Shown: piece by piece, positions 1 to 6,742 of the stretch
Layout of the letters: every line of letters begins with the position of its first letter
How positions within the stretch are numbered: position 1 is the stretch's first letter
Assembly: GCA_039180385.1 (NCBI GenBank)
Contig: JBCDDJ010000120.1
Coordinates: 1 to 15,084 of the forward strand
Direction of reading: 5' to 3'
DNA: 15,084 nt
Source: SIO4C1 sp039180385
Lineage (GTDB): Bacteria; Cyanobacteriota; Cyanobacteriia; Phormidesmidales; Phormidesmidaceae
Translations under genes and position numbers: made by a program
The notes under the pieces: model-generated
Told to the model about the DNA's origin: nothing
Databases searched by the model: none
Seen by the model: only the letters and a program-made list of their open reading frames with translations

Positions 1-69
1 AGGGCCTGTTAATAAACAATTTCATGGTTTTAGGTTAGATTAAAAGTGTATCTTGAGCAGGAGAGAACC

Positions 70-378
70 ATGAAACTCCACAGCATCCATCAGTGTGAGT
101 GTGAGTCCTGCCAAGCTGGGGATGAGTTGATTCAGGTGTACCATGCTCAGCTAAATCTCCTGATGAGTCGTCTAAATGAGCAGCAACGGCGTTGGCTGGC
201 CGCTGTCGAAGCCAATCGATTAGGTCATGGCGGCACCCAAACACTCCATCAGATTACAGGACTCGACATTAATACGATCCGACGGGGACGTCGAGAATTA
301 GAGAGTGGCTTAGCCCATCGTCCCGTCGAGCGAGTAAGAGTAGCCGGAGGTGGTCGCAAGCGCCTCGAAAAGAAGTAG
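70..378 (+). CDS. ISAzo13-type transposase, N-terminal frame (orfA)
   Basis: This is the N-terminal DNA-binding part of the IS transposase, about 102 residues. The ATG at 70 is chosen because AGGAG lies at 59-63 with a 6-base gap; a GTG at 46 is in frame but lacks such a site. The segment RRWLAAVEANRLGHGG followed by TLHQITGLDINTIRRGRREL is the helix-turn-helix part typical of ISAzo13-family transposases, and GGGRKRLEKK is the usual link into the catalytic region. The frame stops at 376-378, but the -1 frame is open across this point and continues the same protein, so this ORF is probably not a complete product. It also overlaps nothing else of its own coding quality on the other strand. Confidence 0.8.
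   Translation: MKLHSIHQCECESCQAGDELIQVYHAQLNLLMSRLNEQQRRWLAAVEANRLGHGGTQTLHQITGLDINTIRRGRRELESGLAHRPVERVRVAGGGRKRLEKK
368..372 (+). other. Candidate -1 frameshift site in the transposase
   Basis: AAAAG lies just before the stop codon of the first transposase frame. An AAG lysine codon (370-372) can slip back one base onto AAA (369-371), after which reading continues GAA GTA GAC in the catalytic frame. The A run is short, and the full A AAA AAG heptamer used by many IS elements is not present. Programmed slippage is therefore plausible, not proven. Confidence 0.4.
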
Positions 379-395
379 ACGGGCTGGAGAAAACC

Positions 396-1337
396 GTGGT
401 GAATGTGGTGAGTGAGGACACGGCGGGGGATCCCAGCCGAGGCTGTAAATGGGTCCGTCAAAGTCTCCGTCATATCCAAGCCACGCTAGCGGCGCTCGGT
501 GTGTTGATGAGCCATGTTAGTGTTCGCCGACTATTGAAGCAACAAGACTATTCGCTCAAAGCCAACCGCAAGTCCGTGGCCCGTACCCAACATCCTCAAC
601 GGGACCAACAATTTCGCTATCTCAGGCGAGTCAAGCAATGTTTTATTACCGCAGGGCATCCCGTGATTAGTGTCGATGCCAAGAAGAAAGAACTGATTGG
701 CAACTTTAAGAATGCTGGTCAAACTTGGCGACAGCAAGCCGACCGGGTCAATGACCATGACTTTGCCCAGGATGCCATTGCCAAAGCGGTTCCCTATGGC
801 ATCTATGACGTGGTTCACAATCAAGGTGTTGTCTATGTAGGCACCAGTGGGAATACTGCTGACTTTGCGGTCGATGCGATTCAGCGCTGGTATGAACGCG
901 CTGACCGACCACAATTTGAGGATGAAAGTAAGCTGCTCATTCTCTGTGATGCAGGTGGCAGCAACGGCTACCGTGTCCGGAACTGGAAGCTGCAGCTCCA
1001 GTTGCTGGCCGATTGTTATGGCATCGAGATTATGGTGTGCCACTATCCGACCGGAGCCTCGAAATGGAACCCCATTGAGCATCGCTTGTTCAGCATGATT
1101 TCGCTCAACTGGGGGGGCAAACCGCTCCGGTCTCTGGCGACGATGACTGCGCTGATTCGAGGCACCTCAACCCAAACCGGTCTCACTGTCAAAGCCTCGC
1201 TACTCAAAGGCTATTACCCAACCAAGGTCAAAGTGTCCGATGAACAGATGCAGACCCTCCATCTAACTCGACGCAAGATTTGTCCACAGTGGAACTATAT
1301 TGTTCATCCCCGTGAATCAGTTTCTCTAGCAGCATGA
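396..1337 (+). CDS. ISAzo13-type transposase, catalytic frame (orfB)
   Basis: This is the DDE catalytic part of the transposase, which cuts and rejoins the IS ends. Counting from the GTG at 396, the likely catalytic residues are D94 (VISVDAKKKE), D185 (LILCDAGGSNGYR) and E228 (WNPIEHRLFS), all intact. The frame is open upstream of 396 back to at least 363. A -1 slip on AAAAG at 368-372 would join it to the N-terminal frame as KRLEK-EVDGLEKT, giving about 422 residues, close to the expected full length. No convincing ribosome site precedes 396, so independent translation is unlikely. The last codons lie inside the right terminal repeat. The element may therefore still be active if the slip is programmed, or be dead if it is a mutation. 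Confidence 0.85.
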   Translation: MVNVVSEDTAGDPSRGCKWVRQSLRHIQATLAALGVLMSHVSVRRLLKQQDYSLKANRKSVARTQHPQRDQQFRYLRRVKQCFITAGHPVISVDAKKKELIGNFKNAGQTWRQQADRVNDHDFAQDAIAKAVPYGIYDVVHNQGVVYVGTSGNTADFAVDAIQRWYERADRPQFEDESKLLILCDAGGSNGYRVRNWKLQLQLLADCYGIEIMVCHYPTGASKWNPIEHRLFSMISLNWGGKPLRSLATMTALIRGTSTQTGLTVKASLLKGYYPTKVKVSDEQMQTLHLTRRKICPQWNYIVHPRESVSLAA

Positions 1338-3377
1338 ACTTATTTTTTTACACTGACTAAAGCCTAATCCGCCTGCTCCCTTCTGAATTAGCTTTGAACC
1401 TACATTAGAGGTCATCACTAACAGCGTATTCTTAAAGTTGACGGTACGCCCTTTGGCATCGGTTAAATGACCCTCATCTAAAATTTGCAGTAGCAGGTTA
1501 AACACATCGGGGTGCGCTTTCTCGATTTCGTCAAATAGGACAACCGTATAAGGCTTTCGACGGACAGCTTCGGTTAACTGCCCTCCTTCGCTATATCCAA
1601 CATAGCCCGGTGGGGATCCAATCAGTTTAGAGACCGTATGGCGCTCCATATATTCAGACATATCCAACCGAATCATGGCACCCTCAGCCCCAAAGCAGCC
1701 TGCTGCCAGTGCTTTTACCAATTCTGTCTTACCCACCCCGGTCGGCCCGGCAAAGATAAAGCTAGCAATCGGGCGATTGGGGTTTTGCAGCCCAACCCGA
1801 GCCCGACGAGTAGCTCGCGAGACCGCTTTGACAGCTTCTTCCTGCCCAATCAACCGCTGATGTAAGATGTCTTCCATGTGCAACAGCTGATCAGATTCGA
1901 CTTCTGTCAGTTTGCTGAGGGGAATATCAGTCCAAGATGACACAATGTGTGCAATATCTGCTTCGCCTACTACAGGGGATAAACTAGGCGCAGCAGCATT
2001 CTGCGTGGTGGCCTTAATCTCTTCTAAAATTCTAACTTCGTCAATTCGCAGCTCACTGGCTTGGGCAAACTCCTGGAGTTGAACAGCATTGTCTTTCTTT
2101 TTCAAAGTCTGTCGAAGTGTTTTGTGTAAATCTTTGGCAGCCGATGGCTTTTGTTTAGACGAGAGGATGCGAGCGCGAGAGCCAGCTTCATCCATCAAAT
2201 CAATCGCTTTATCAGGCAAAAACCGATCCGAGATATAGCGATTTGAGAATTTAGCGGCTGCCTCTAACGCCAAATCTGAAATTATCAGCTGGTGGTGTCG
2301 TTCGTAGCAACTCCGCAACCCCTGTAAAATTAAAATAGTTTCCTCAACACTGGGTTCGTCTATCATCACAGGCTGAAATCGGCGTGCTAAAGCGGCATCC
2401 TGCTCAAAATACTGACGATACTCATCTAGGGTGGTCGCACCAATACATTGAAGCTCACCTCTTGCCAGGGCCGGTTTGAGAATATTGGCAGCGTCAATCG
2501 CACCTTCTGCTGCACCTGCACCCACTAAGGTATGCACCTCATCAATGACCAGAATAATATTTCCAGCCCTCCGAAGCTCATCCATGATCGTCTTTAGCCG
2601 CTCCTCAAATTCACCTCGATATTTTGTTCCGGCGATTAATGAGCCTACGTTTAGAGTAATCACTTGCTTATCCTGCAAGGGATCAGGCAGATCGTGATTG
2701 ATAATACGCTGGGCCAGACCTTCTGCTAGAGCCGTTTTGCCCACACCCGGTTCACCAATGAGAATGGGATTGTTTTTTGTGCGGCGGCTCAAAATCTGGA
2801 TGACTCGTTCAATTTCCTGCTGTCGCCCAACCACCGGGTCTAGCTTACCTAAGGTAGCTAAATCCGTTAGGTTAACGCCACATTCATCTAGCGTAGGCGT
2901 CTTTTCTTTGTCTGGGAGCTTGTCAGCAGCGACAGTTTTTGTTTGGGAGATCGCTTGTAGTAGATCAGTCCGAATTTTGTTTCGGTCAGCCCCTAACGTT
3001 TCTAACACGTTCATGGCCAAACCATTCTCATCCTGTACCAATGCTAATAGTAAGTGTTCAGCATCCACTTCACTGTGCCCTAACTTCTGCGCTTCTTTAA
3101 TGGATTGTGCCAACACCTGCCTGCAGCGAGGTGTGAACTGAATCTCAGTATCGATCTGAGGGCTAGAGCCTCGTCCGAGCACCTTTTCAATAGCAGTTCG
3201 CGTAGCCGCTAGTGTAATGCCTAGAGAACTTAAAGTGTCTGCGGCTACGTTGGGTTTTGCCACCATTAACCCCAAAAGAAGCTGCTCGGTCCCCATAAAA
3301 GGATGTCCAAGACGACGGGATTCCTCTTGGGAGAGCATAATGACTTTAATCGCCCTTTCTGTAAACAATTCAAACAT
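1326..3377 (-). pseudogene. ClpC-type Hsp100 chaperone paralogue, 3' end replaced by an IS
   Basis: AAA+ unfoldase that would feed substrates to ClpP in the cytoplasm. Order seen: double Clp-N repeat (about 1-145), D1 ATPase with Walker A GEPGVGKT (208-215) and Walker B ILVIDE (275-280), a UVR-like middle segment (about 413-455) that marks ClpC, and D2 with Walker A GPTGVGKT (544-551), Walker B VVLFDE (612-617) and sensor-1 TSN (656-658). Native sequence ends at about residue 675, directly after GLGF (670-673), the ClpP-contact loop. The last 8-9 codons and the TAG come from IS DNA. Full ClpC is roughly 820 residues, so the D2 arginine finger, sensor 2 and C-terminal subdomain are lost. The N-domain differs from the highly conserved housekeeping ClpC, so this is probably a second copy. 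It starts with an ATG at 3375-3377, with only a weak GGA upstream. Confidence 0.85.
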
Positions 3378-3888
3378 GTTAAATGTCCATTACTGAAGGT
3401 TTGTCGCTCATTAGGGCGCATCCAAAGCGTGACATCGCAGCAAAACCCTTAATGGGTACACCTTAACTCCTCGCTTGCTGTTTCCACTTCTATTTTATCT
3501 CGACTAAATCAATAAATTTGCCAATACATCAAAACAAGCTTTATGACAAACATATTCCCTAAAAAGTGTTATGCTCGCTTCATTCATGAATAAAAATAGT
3601 AGCAAGTCCACTCACCCTCGCTTCAAAAAATGAAGCAGCAGCGCATCATAGCAATTAGAGGAATGAGAATTTAATAGGTATTAGGTATCCGATAAATCCC
3701 TTCCCCAAGAGAAGTGACTGAAAGGAGAGGTGGGGGGGCTCGATAGCGCCAACGCTGGTTTCATGGTTTCAGTTCACTAGCACCATCACCCACCGCCTAA
3801 ACCCCTTACAGGAGGTTGTAGAGGGTGTCTTGAAAATACTTAGATTGATTCATCCTATTTAATCCTTGTTCCAGGGGGGATAGTGGAA
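3378..3888. other. Gene-free stretch upstream of the clpC paralogue
   Basis: No open frame here shows coding character. The part next to 3377 should hold the minus-strand promoter and leader of the clpC paralogue, but I cannot point to a convincing -10/-35 pair. Base composition is mixed, with AT-rich blocks (about 3480-3620) and a G-run near 3731-3738. It may contain remains of older genes too decayed to name. Confidence 0.4.
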
Positions 3889-3996
3889 GTGAAATTGGTA
3901 GCCCAGATTCCTTTAAGCCATAACCTGCTGTTACCCGCTATTCTAGCAGCCCTTATCTTTTCAATGGCTCTGCCATTGTTAATTCGGACCAGGTGA
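3889..3996 (+). CDS. Possible 35-residue single-pass membrane peptide
   Basis: A short frame starts at GTG 3889 and ends at TGA 3994-3996. A purine-rich AGGGGGGA at 3873-3880 lies 8 bases upstream, a good ribosome site. The product begins VKLVAQIPLSHN, then has one hydrophobic helix of about 20 residues (LLLPAILAALIFSMALPLLI), and ends in RTR, a positive tail that would stay in the cytoplasm. The size and layout resemble small thylakoid or stress membrane peptides of cyanobacteria, but I do not recognise it as any known photosystem or cytochrome subunit. It could be a chance frame. The support is the ribosome site, the clean helix and the isolated position 140 bases before the next gene. Confidence 0.35.
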   Translation: MKLVAQIPLSHNLLLPAILAALIFSMALPLLIRTR

Positions 3997-4000
3997 AAAT

Positions 4001-4042
4001 AGTTAAATATTATTAGTTAAACATTATTAGCTAAACGCTGTA
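4001..4042 (+). repeat. Three tandem 14-bp repeats upstream of the DUF3134-like gene
   Basis: AGTTAAATATTATT (4001-4014) and AGTTAAACATTATT (4015-4028) differ at one base. AGCTAAACGCTGTA (4029-4042) keeps seven of the first eight bases. The 14-bp period places the copies about 1.3 helical turns apart. The repeat ends about 96 bases before the next start codon and could be a regulator binding array. Confidence 0.5.
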
Positions 4043-4062
4043 CAAGAAATCTGAGACCGCTT

Positions 4063-4077
4063 TCTTCTTAAAGAAGA
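4063..4077. promoter_or_regulatory. Palindrome TCTTCTT-A-AAGAAGA
   Basis: A perfect 7-bp inverted repeat with a one-base centre lies 61 bases before the next ATG. As RNA it cannot form a normal hairpin with so short a loop, so an operator for a dimeric repressor is more likely than a terminator. Function is inferred from position only. Confidence 0.3.
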
Positions 4078-4138
4078 GGATTACAGCTTCGATTGAGCTG
4101 ATAAGATTGCGAGCAAACTTAACCAAGAGTACTCAACA

Positions 4139-4387
4139 ATGGTTACACTTTACAACCCCTCTCTCCACGAAGAGCCTCGAGATCAACCGGTACAACCCAT
4201 TCTTCGGGAAAGACAAGAATCTATTTTAGGTTGGTTAGAGCGAACGGGTCGATTGATACCCTATGAAATCGATGAATCTCAGAGCCAGCTTCAGGGCCAA
4301 ATTGTATCCGAAGATTGGGACGACGGTTCGAATATAGCGAAGCATAATCCAGAAGCTGTCGAAGAAAACACAGATACAGAGCGATAA
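4139..4387 (+). CDS. Small acidic cyanobacterial protein, probably DUF3134 family
   Basis: The product has 82 residues. Its N-terminal half, LYNPSLHEEPRDQP then SILGWLERTGRLIPYE, has the NPSL-EPR and ILxWLExTGRL pattern I associate with the cyanobacterial DUF3134 family; the function of that family is unknown. The C-terminal half is acidic and low in complexity (VSEDWDD, VEENTDTER), suggesting a disordered tail. There is no signal peptide or membrane helix. The ATG at 4139 has only a weak upstream AAGAG (4125-4129). It is monocistronic: repeats and a palindrome lie upstream, and a hairpin follows the stop by two bases. Confidence 0.6.
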   Translation: MVTLYNPSLHEEPRDQPVQPILRERQESILGWLERTGRLIPYEIDESQSQLQGQIVSEDWDDGSNIAKHNPEAVEENTDTER

Positions 4388-4389
4388 CA

Positions 4390-4409
4390 AAGCCAGACTT
4401 TTCTGGCTT
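4390..4409 (+). terminator. Hairpin directly after the DUF3134-like gene
   Basis: AAGCCAGA (4390-4397) pairs perfectly with TCTGGCTT (4402-4409) across a four-base CTTT loop, two bases after the stop codon. No T run follows, only AAATT, so termination may be weak or the stem may protect the 3' end. Confidence 0.5.
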
Positions 4410-4453
4410 AAATTAGACGCCAGCTTCAACAAAATATTTTAGATAAACAACAT

Positions 4454-4487
4454 GCTCAAAATCTCCTCTGAATCTTGGATTTTGAGC
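4454..4487. repeat. 10-bp perfect inverted repeat in the leader region
   Basis: GCTCAAAATC (4454-4463) and GATTTTGAGC (4478-4487) form a 10-bp stem with a 14-base loop. It lies between the DUF3134-like gene and the RNA-binding protein gene. It could be a second terminator or a small RNA element. No T run follows. Confidence 0.5.
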
Positions 4488-4808
4488 GATACGTGTGGTC
4501 AATAACAGGGTCGCCGCCTCTACCCCTATTCACTGCTGGTATTGTTGAACCTGCCAAGGTAACGAAATCGGCATTAGTCATCAGTACCATTCAATAACTT
4601 GTCTTCCGCAGAGTTTGGAGTGTCGGCTTAAGAGCTGATTGCAACCGTAGTATTGAGCGCAAATAAAACTACCGTACTGGGCGGGCATCGTGCCCCTTGG
4701 TTGGCCTAAATTTAGGTAGTTGGTCAAGGCTTATTTAGTTAAGGAGAGACCTTTCTGATAAATCGATTGATTCAGGTTGATAATTGGGTGAATTTCTTCT
4801 TGTTGAAG
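4488..4808. other. Gene-free stretch before the rbp promoter
   Basis: No coding frame can be supported. A short GC-rich stem, GGGCA-TCG-TGCCC, lies at about 4682-4694. Nothing else stands out. The stretch probably belongs to the control region of the RNA-binding protein gene or is decayed DNA. Confidence 0.35.
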
Positions 4809-4817
4809 TGTTATACT
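4809..4817 (+). promoter_or_regulatory. Extended -10 promoter for the RNA-binding protein gene
   Basis: TG-T-TATACT is a good extended -10 element (TG at 4809-4810, TATACT at 4812-4817). No clear -35 box lies 16-18 bases upstream, as is common for extended -10 promoters. A start near 4824 would give a leader of about 114 bases before the ATG at 4938. Long leaders are known for cold-induced cyanobacterial rbp genes; that this one is cold regulated is inferred. Confidence 0.45.
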
Positions 4818-4937
4818 AGTGCATGGAGAAAAGAATCGGCAATATTTTTTGTTTGACGTATCAACAGCATTTCATACGCACAAACCGTTTTCCGAAATCC
4901 CAACTCTCTACACACTTTTGATTTTGGAGATGACTTT

Positions 4938-5228
4938 ATGTCAATTTACGTAGGCAATCTATCTTTTGAGGTTACAGAAGCAGATTTGACTTCTGCCTTT
5001 ACAGAGTACGGGACTGTAAAAAACGTTCAGCTTCCAGCTGATCGTGAAACCGGTCGTATGCGGGGTTTTGGGTTTGTGGAAATGAACACAGAAGCAGAGG
5101 AGCAGGCAGCCATTGATGCTCTGGATGGCGCAGAATGGATGGGGCGTGATCTGAAAGTTAACAAAGCTAAGCCGCGTGAAAATAGAGGTTCATCTGGGGG
5201 ACGTCGAGACGGCTTTTCACGCGGGTAA
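4938..5228 (+). CDS. rbp: RRM-type RNA-binding protein (cyanobacterial Rbp)
   Basis: A single RNA recognition motif protein of 96 residues. RNP2 is IYVGNL (3-8) and RNP1 is RGFGFVEM (42-49), with aromatic residues at the expected RNA-stacking positions. The RRM fills about residues 2-78, followed by a short Gly/Arg/Ser tail (RGSSGGRRDGFSRG) typical of the cyanobacterial Rbp family. Such proteins bind single-stranded RNA in the cytoplasm. In this family many are induced by cold, and some guide mRNAs to the thylakoid. The ATG at 4938 follows GGAG at 4926-4929. The gene stands alone, with its own extended -10 promoter and a leader of about 114 bases. Which paralogue (rbpA-type or other) cannot be decided here. 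Confidence 0.93.
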   Translation: MSIYVGNLSFEVTEADLTSAFTEYGTVKNVQLPADRETGRMRGFGFVEMNTEAEEQAAIDALDGAEWMGRDLKVNKAKPRENRGSSGGRRDGFSRG

Positions 5229-5273
5229 TAAGTTTTGGACCTAAAGCTGTTCTTTCACACTTGATCCTGACGG

Positions 5274-6121
5274 ATGATTGAAATACATATCGTCCACAAG
5301 GTCTTATTTCTAATACCTTTAAGCCCGCTGAGCCAAGGAGCTAGCGGGCTTAAAGGTATCGTATCGGGCTGCGCCCAAGGCATATCGGATGCTTGTTCCC
5401 GTGTCTCTGCGTCAGTCTTACCTTGTCTACAAATTTGCTTATACCGGAATCAAAACGGTATCAATGATGTGGATAATTCCATTGTCCGCAACAACATCTC
5501 TCGATTTGACGGCCCCTCTCTCCTTAACGCTATTTGGAGTCGTCATCTTTTTGTGCTACTACGCACGGCGCTAAGTCAGGCTGAAGCAGTTGTTAAAAGT
5601 GTAGATATCAGCTTGAACACGGAGGTTGAGACACTTAAAGCCCTTTCTGATTGTGCCAAAGCCCATAATAAACCTCACCAGGTCATCATTATGGTAGAGC
5701 TAGGCGATTTACAAGAAGGTATGCTGCCCTGCGATCTCTGGCAGTTTATCAGACAGACGCTTTCTCTATCTCATCTAAAAATTGTTGGCATTGGCTGTAA
5801 TCTAGTTTGCTATGGCGGCGTCAAGCCGGATAATAGCAATATGGGTCAACTCTCTAAGCTGGTTGACATCCTCGAAAAAAAATTCCAAATGAGTTTGGAC
5901 ATCATTTCGGGTGGAAATTCTGCCAACTATGAGTGGTATAAATCAACCCAAGATGTGGGCAGGATTAATAATCTTCGCTTAGGGGAATCTATTCTCTTGG
6001 GCGCGAAACCGTGGGTCGAAAGGCGATACTGGGCTTACACACGCAGCAGTTTATAAACGGTCATCGTTACGTAGGGCTTGCTGAAAAACATCAAACCGGA
6101 CTGCAAGACTTATCCACCTGA
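5274..6121 (+). pseudogene. Broken PLP-dependent amino-acid racemase (alanine-racemase N-domain fold, YhfX/ornithine-racemase-like)
   Basis: Residues from about 91 onward (VLLRTALSQAEAVV, DISLNTEVETLKALS, HKP-HQVIIMVELGDLQEGM, GIGCNLVCYGGVKPDN, SGGNSANY, INNLRLGESILLG) match the PLP-binding barrel of predicted amino-acid racemases. The start is damaged: IEIHIVHK resembles the usual IEIDLxKI opening, but a 17-bp hairpin (5313-5359) replaces the next part. A possible PLP lysine remains in LKGIVSGC (K27), inside the right arm. Residues about 48-90 do not resemble the family. Near 5994-6000 a one-base loss shifts the frame: the other frame reads LGRETVGRKAILGLHTQQ, which fits the family, and runs to a stop at 6119-6121. 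The C-terminal domain is missing. The longest single frame ends at 6056. A functional product is unlikely. Confidence 0.75.
5313..5359 (+). repeat. 17-bp perfect hairpin at the start of the racemase remnant
   Basis: ATACCTTTAAGCCCGCT (5313-5329) is the exact reverse complement of 5343-5359, with a 13-base loop. It begins 85 bases after the rbp stop codon. It may act as the rbp terminator, but GTATCGTATCGG follows and there is no T run. Alternatively it is a small mobile palindrome that entered the racemase gene. Confidence 0.8.
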
Positions 6122-6505
6122 TCTCGCCTAACCAAAATTCTAAGCTTGACGCAACATTGGCCCAAGTCCACCATCGTCATATCAGTCAGGCGGAGCGAAA
6201 TCCCAGCCTGGTAGAGCATAAAAATTTATAAATAGCAAGATTGATAATTATTTACTACAATAAATACTATTGACAGCGACAACGCTACACGTTGCTAGGA
6301 CAGTTCTAATGCAGCTATTAAGAGAACCGAGTTGTGAGTGGCCTTTTCTGTAGAAGGCTTCCCACACAATTCAGCCGTGATTGCTCTCTAAAAAGTAGAA
6401 GTGGTAGCTTTCCGCTCAAGGGGAATTGGCCATGCCAATCTTGGCTGGATTGCATACTTAGCTTCATATCGACTCATCCACGCCTATATCCTCAAGGAAA
6501 ATCCC
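6122..6505. other. Gene-poor stretch with a perfect -35 box and AT-rich inverted repeat
   Basis: No coding frame is convincing. TATTTA (6249-6254) and TAAATA (6261-6266) form an inverted repeat. TTGACA at 6270-6275 is a perfect -35 box, though no good -10 lies 16-18 bases downstream. A small stem CAACG-CTACA-CGTTG follows at 6280-6294. This is likely the promoter region for the zinc-ribbon and glycosyltransferase genes. Confidence 0.4.
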
Positions 6506-6721
6506 ATGTTAGCTCTGATTAGTCCCCCCCTAACAACACTTTATAAGCTTCTTCCAGATGTCATTTCCAATACTCATCTCAAGGTTGATAACAGAATGGC
6601 TACTCGCCATACCTGTCCCTGCTGTTCCTCCATTTTGCTGAGGCATATCAGTCACAGCCGGGTGTATTGGCGCTGTAGTCATTGCCGCGCCCCGATGTCA
6701 GTTTGGCGGCAGTCTGAGTAA
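6506..6721 (+). CDS. Small zinc-ribbon protein
   Basis: The product has 71 residues. Two CxxC pairs, CPCC (TCPCCSS) and CSHC (WRCSHCRAP), separated by 18-20 residues, form a classic zinc ribbon in the C-terminal 40 residues; the block LLRHISHSRVYWRCSHC resembles short cyanobacterial proteins I remember only as hypothetical. ATG 6506 is chosen because AAGGAAA lies 6 bases upstream. An ATG at 6596 would give a bare 41-residue ribbon but has no ribosome site, and starts further upstream (6401) add sequence with no family look. It ends 21 bases before the preferred start of the glycosyltransferase (6743), so the two are probably co-transcribed. Role unknown: RNA or protein binding is possible. 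Confidence 0.6.
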   Translation: MLALISPPLTTLYKLLPDVISNTHLKVDNRMATRHTCPCCSSILLRHISHSRVYWRCSHCRAPMSVWRQSE

Positions 6722-6742
6722 ACCTATCGGGAGAATATGAAT

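Larger units (their letters stand above)
6..1353 (+). mobile_element. ISAzo13-type insertion sequence inserted in a clpC paralogue
   Basis: The element carries a DDE transposase in two overlapping frames and is bounded by imperfect terminal inverted repeats. Positions 6-26 and the reverse complement of 1333-1353 match at 16 of 21 positions, both ending inward in TTCATG. The right repeat contains the transposase stop codon. Just outside the right repeat the minus-strand clpC reading frame resumes, which fixes the right junction to within a few bases of 1353-1356. The left flank is only about five bases long, so the target duplication and exact outer ends cannot be read. Family assignment rests on transposase motifs (VISVDxKKKE, ADGGGSNGYR-like block, WNxIEHRLFS). 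Confidence 0.85.

Noticed and set aside
531..1082. A 183-residue open frame on the minus strand opposite the transposase.
   Set aside because: It mirrors the transposase coding frame, shows no family features, and the transposase on the plus strand has full catalytic motifs.
3567..3632. A 20-codon frame starting MLASFMNKN.
   Set aside because: No ribosome site, low complexity, no likeness to any protein.
4001..4042. The triple repeat as a miniature CRISPR array.
   Set aside because: Repeats of 14 bp are contiguous without spacers and there are no cas genes.
4235..4432. A 65-residue minus-strand frame over the DUF3134-like gene.
   Set aside because: It is antisense to a better-supported gene and includes its 3' hairpin.
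5389..5574. A 61-residue hydrophobic frame overlapping the racemase remnant.
   Set aside because: No ribosome site and no family likeness. It may contain displaced racemase sequence (LTAPL before the VLLRTA block), but this is too weak to use.
6073..6090. GGGCTTGCTGAAAAA resembles the end of some IS elements and sits where the racemase remnant loses its similarity.
   Set aside because: No partner repeat or transposase fragment was found nearby, so an IS scar cannot be supported.
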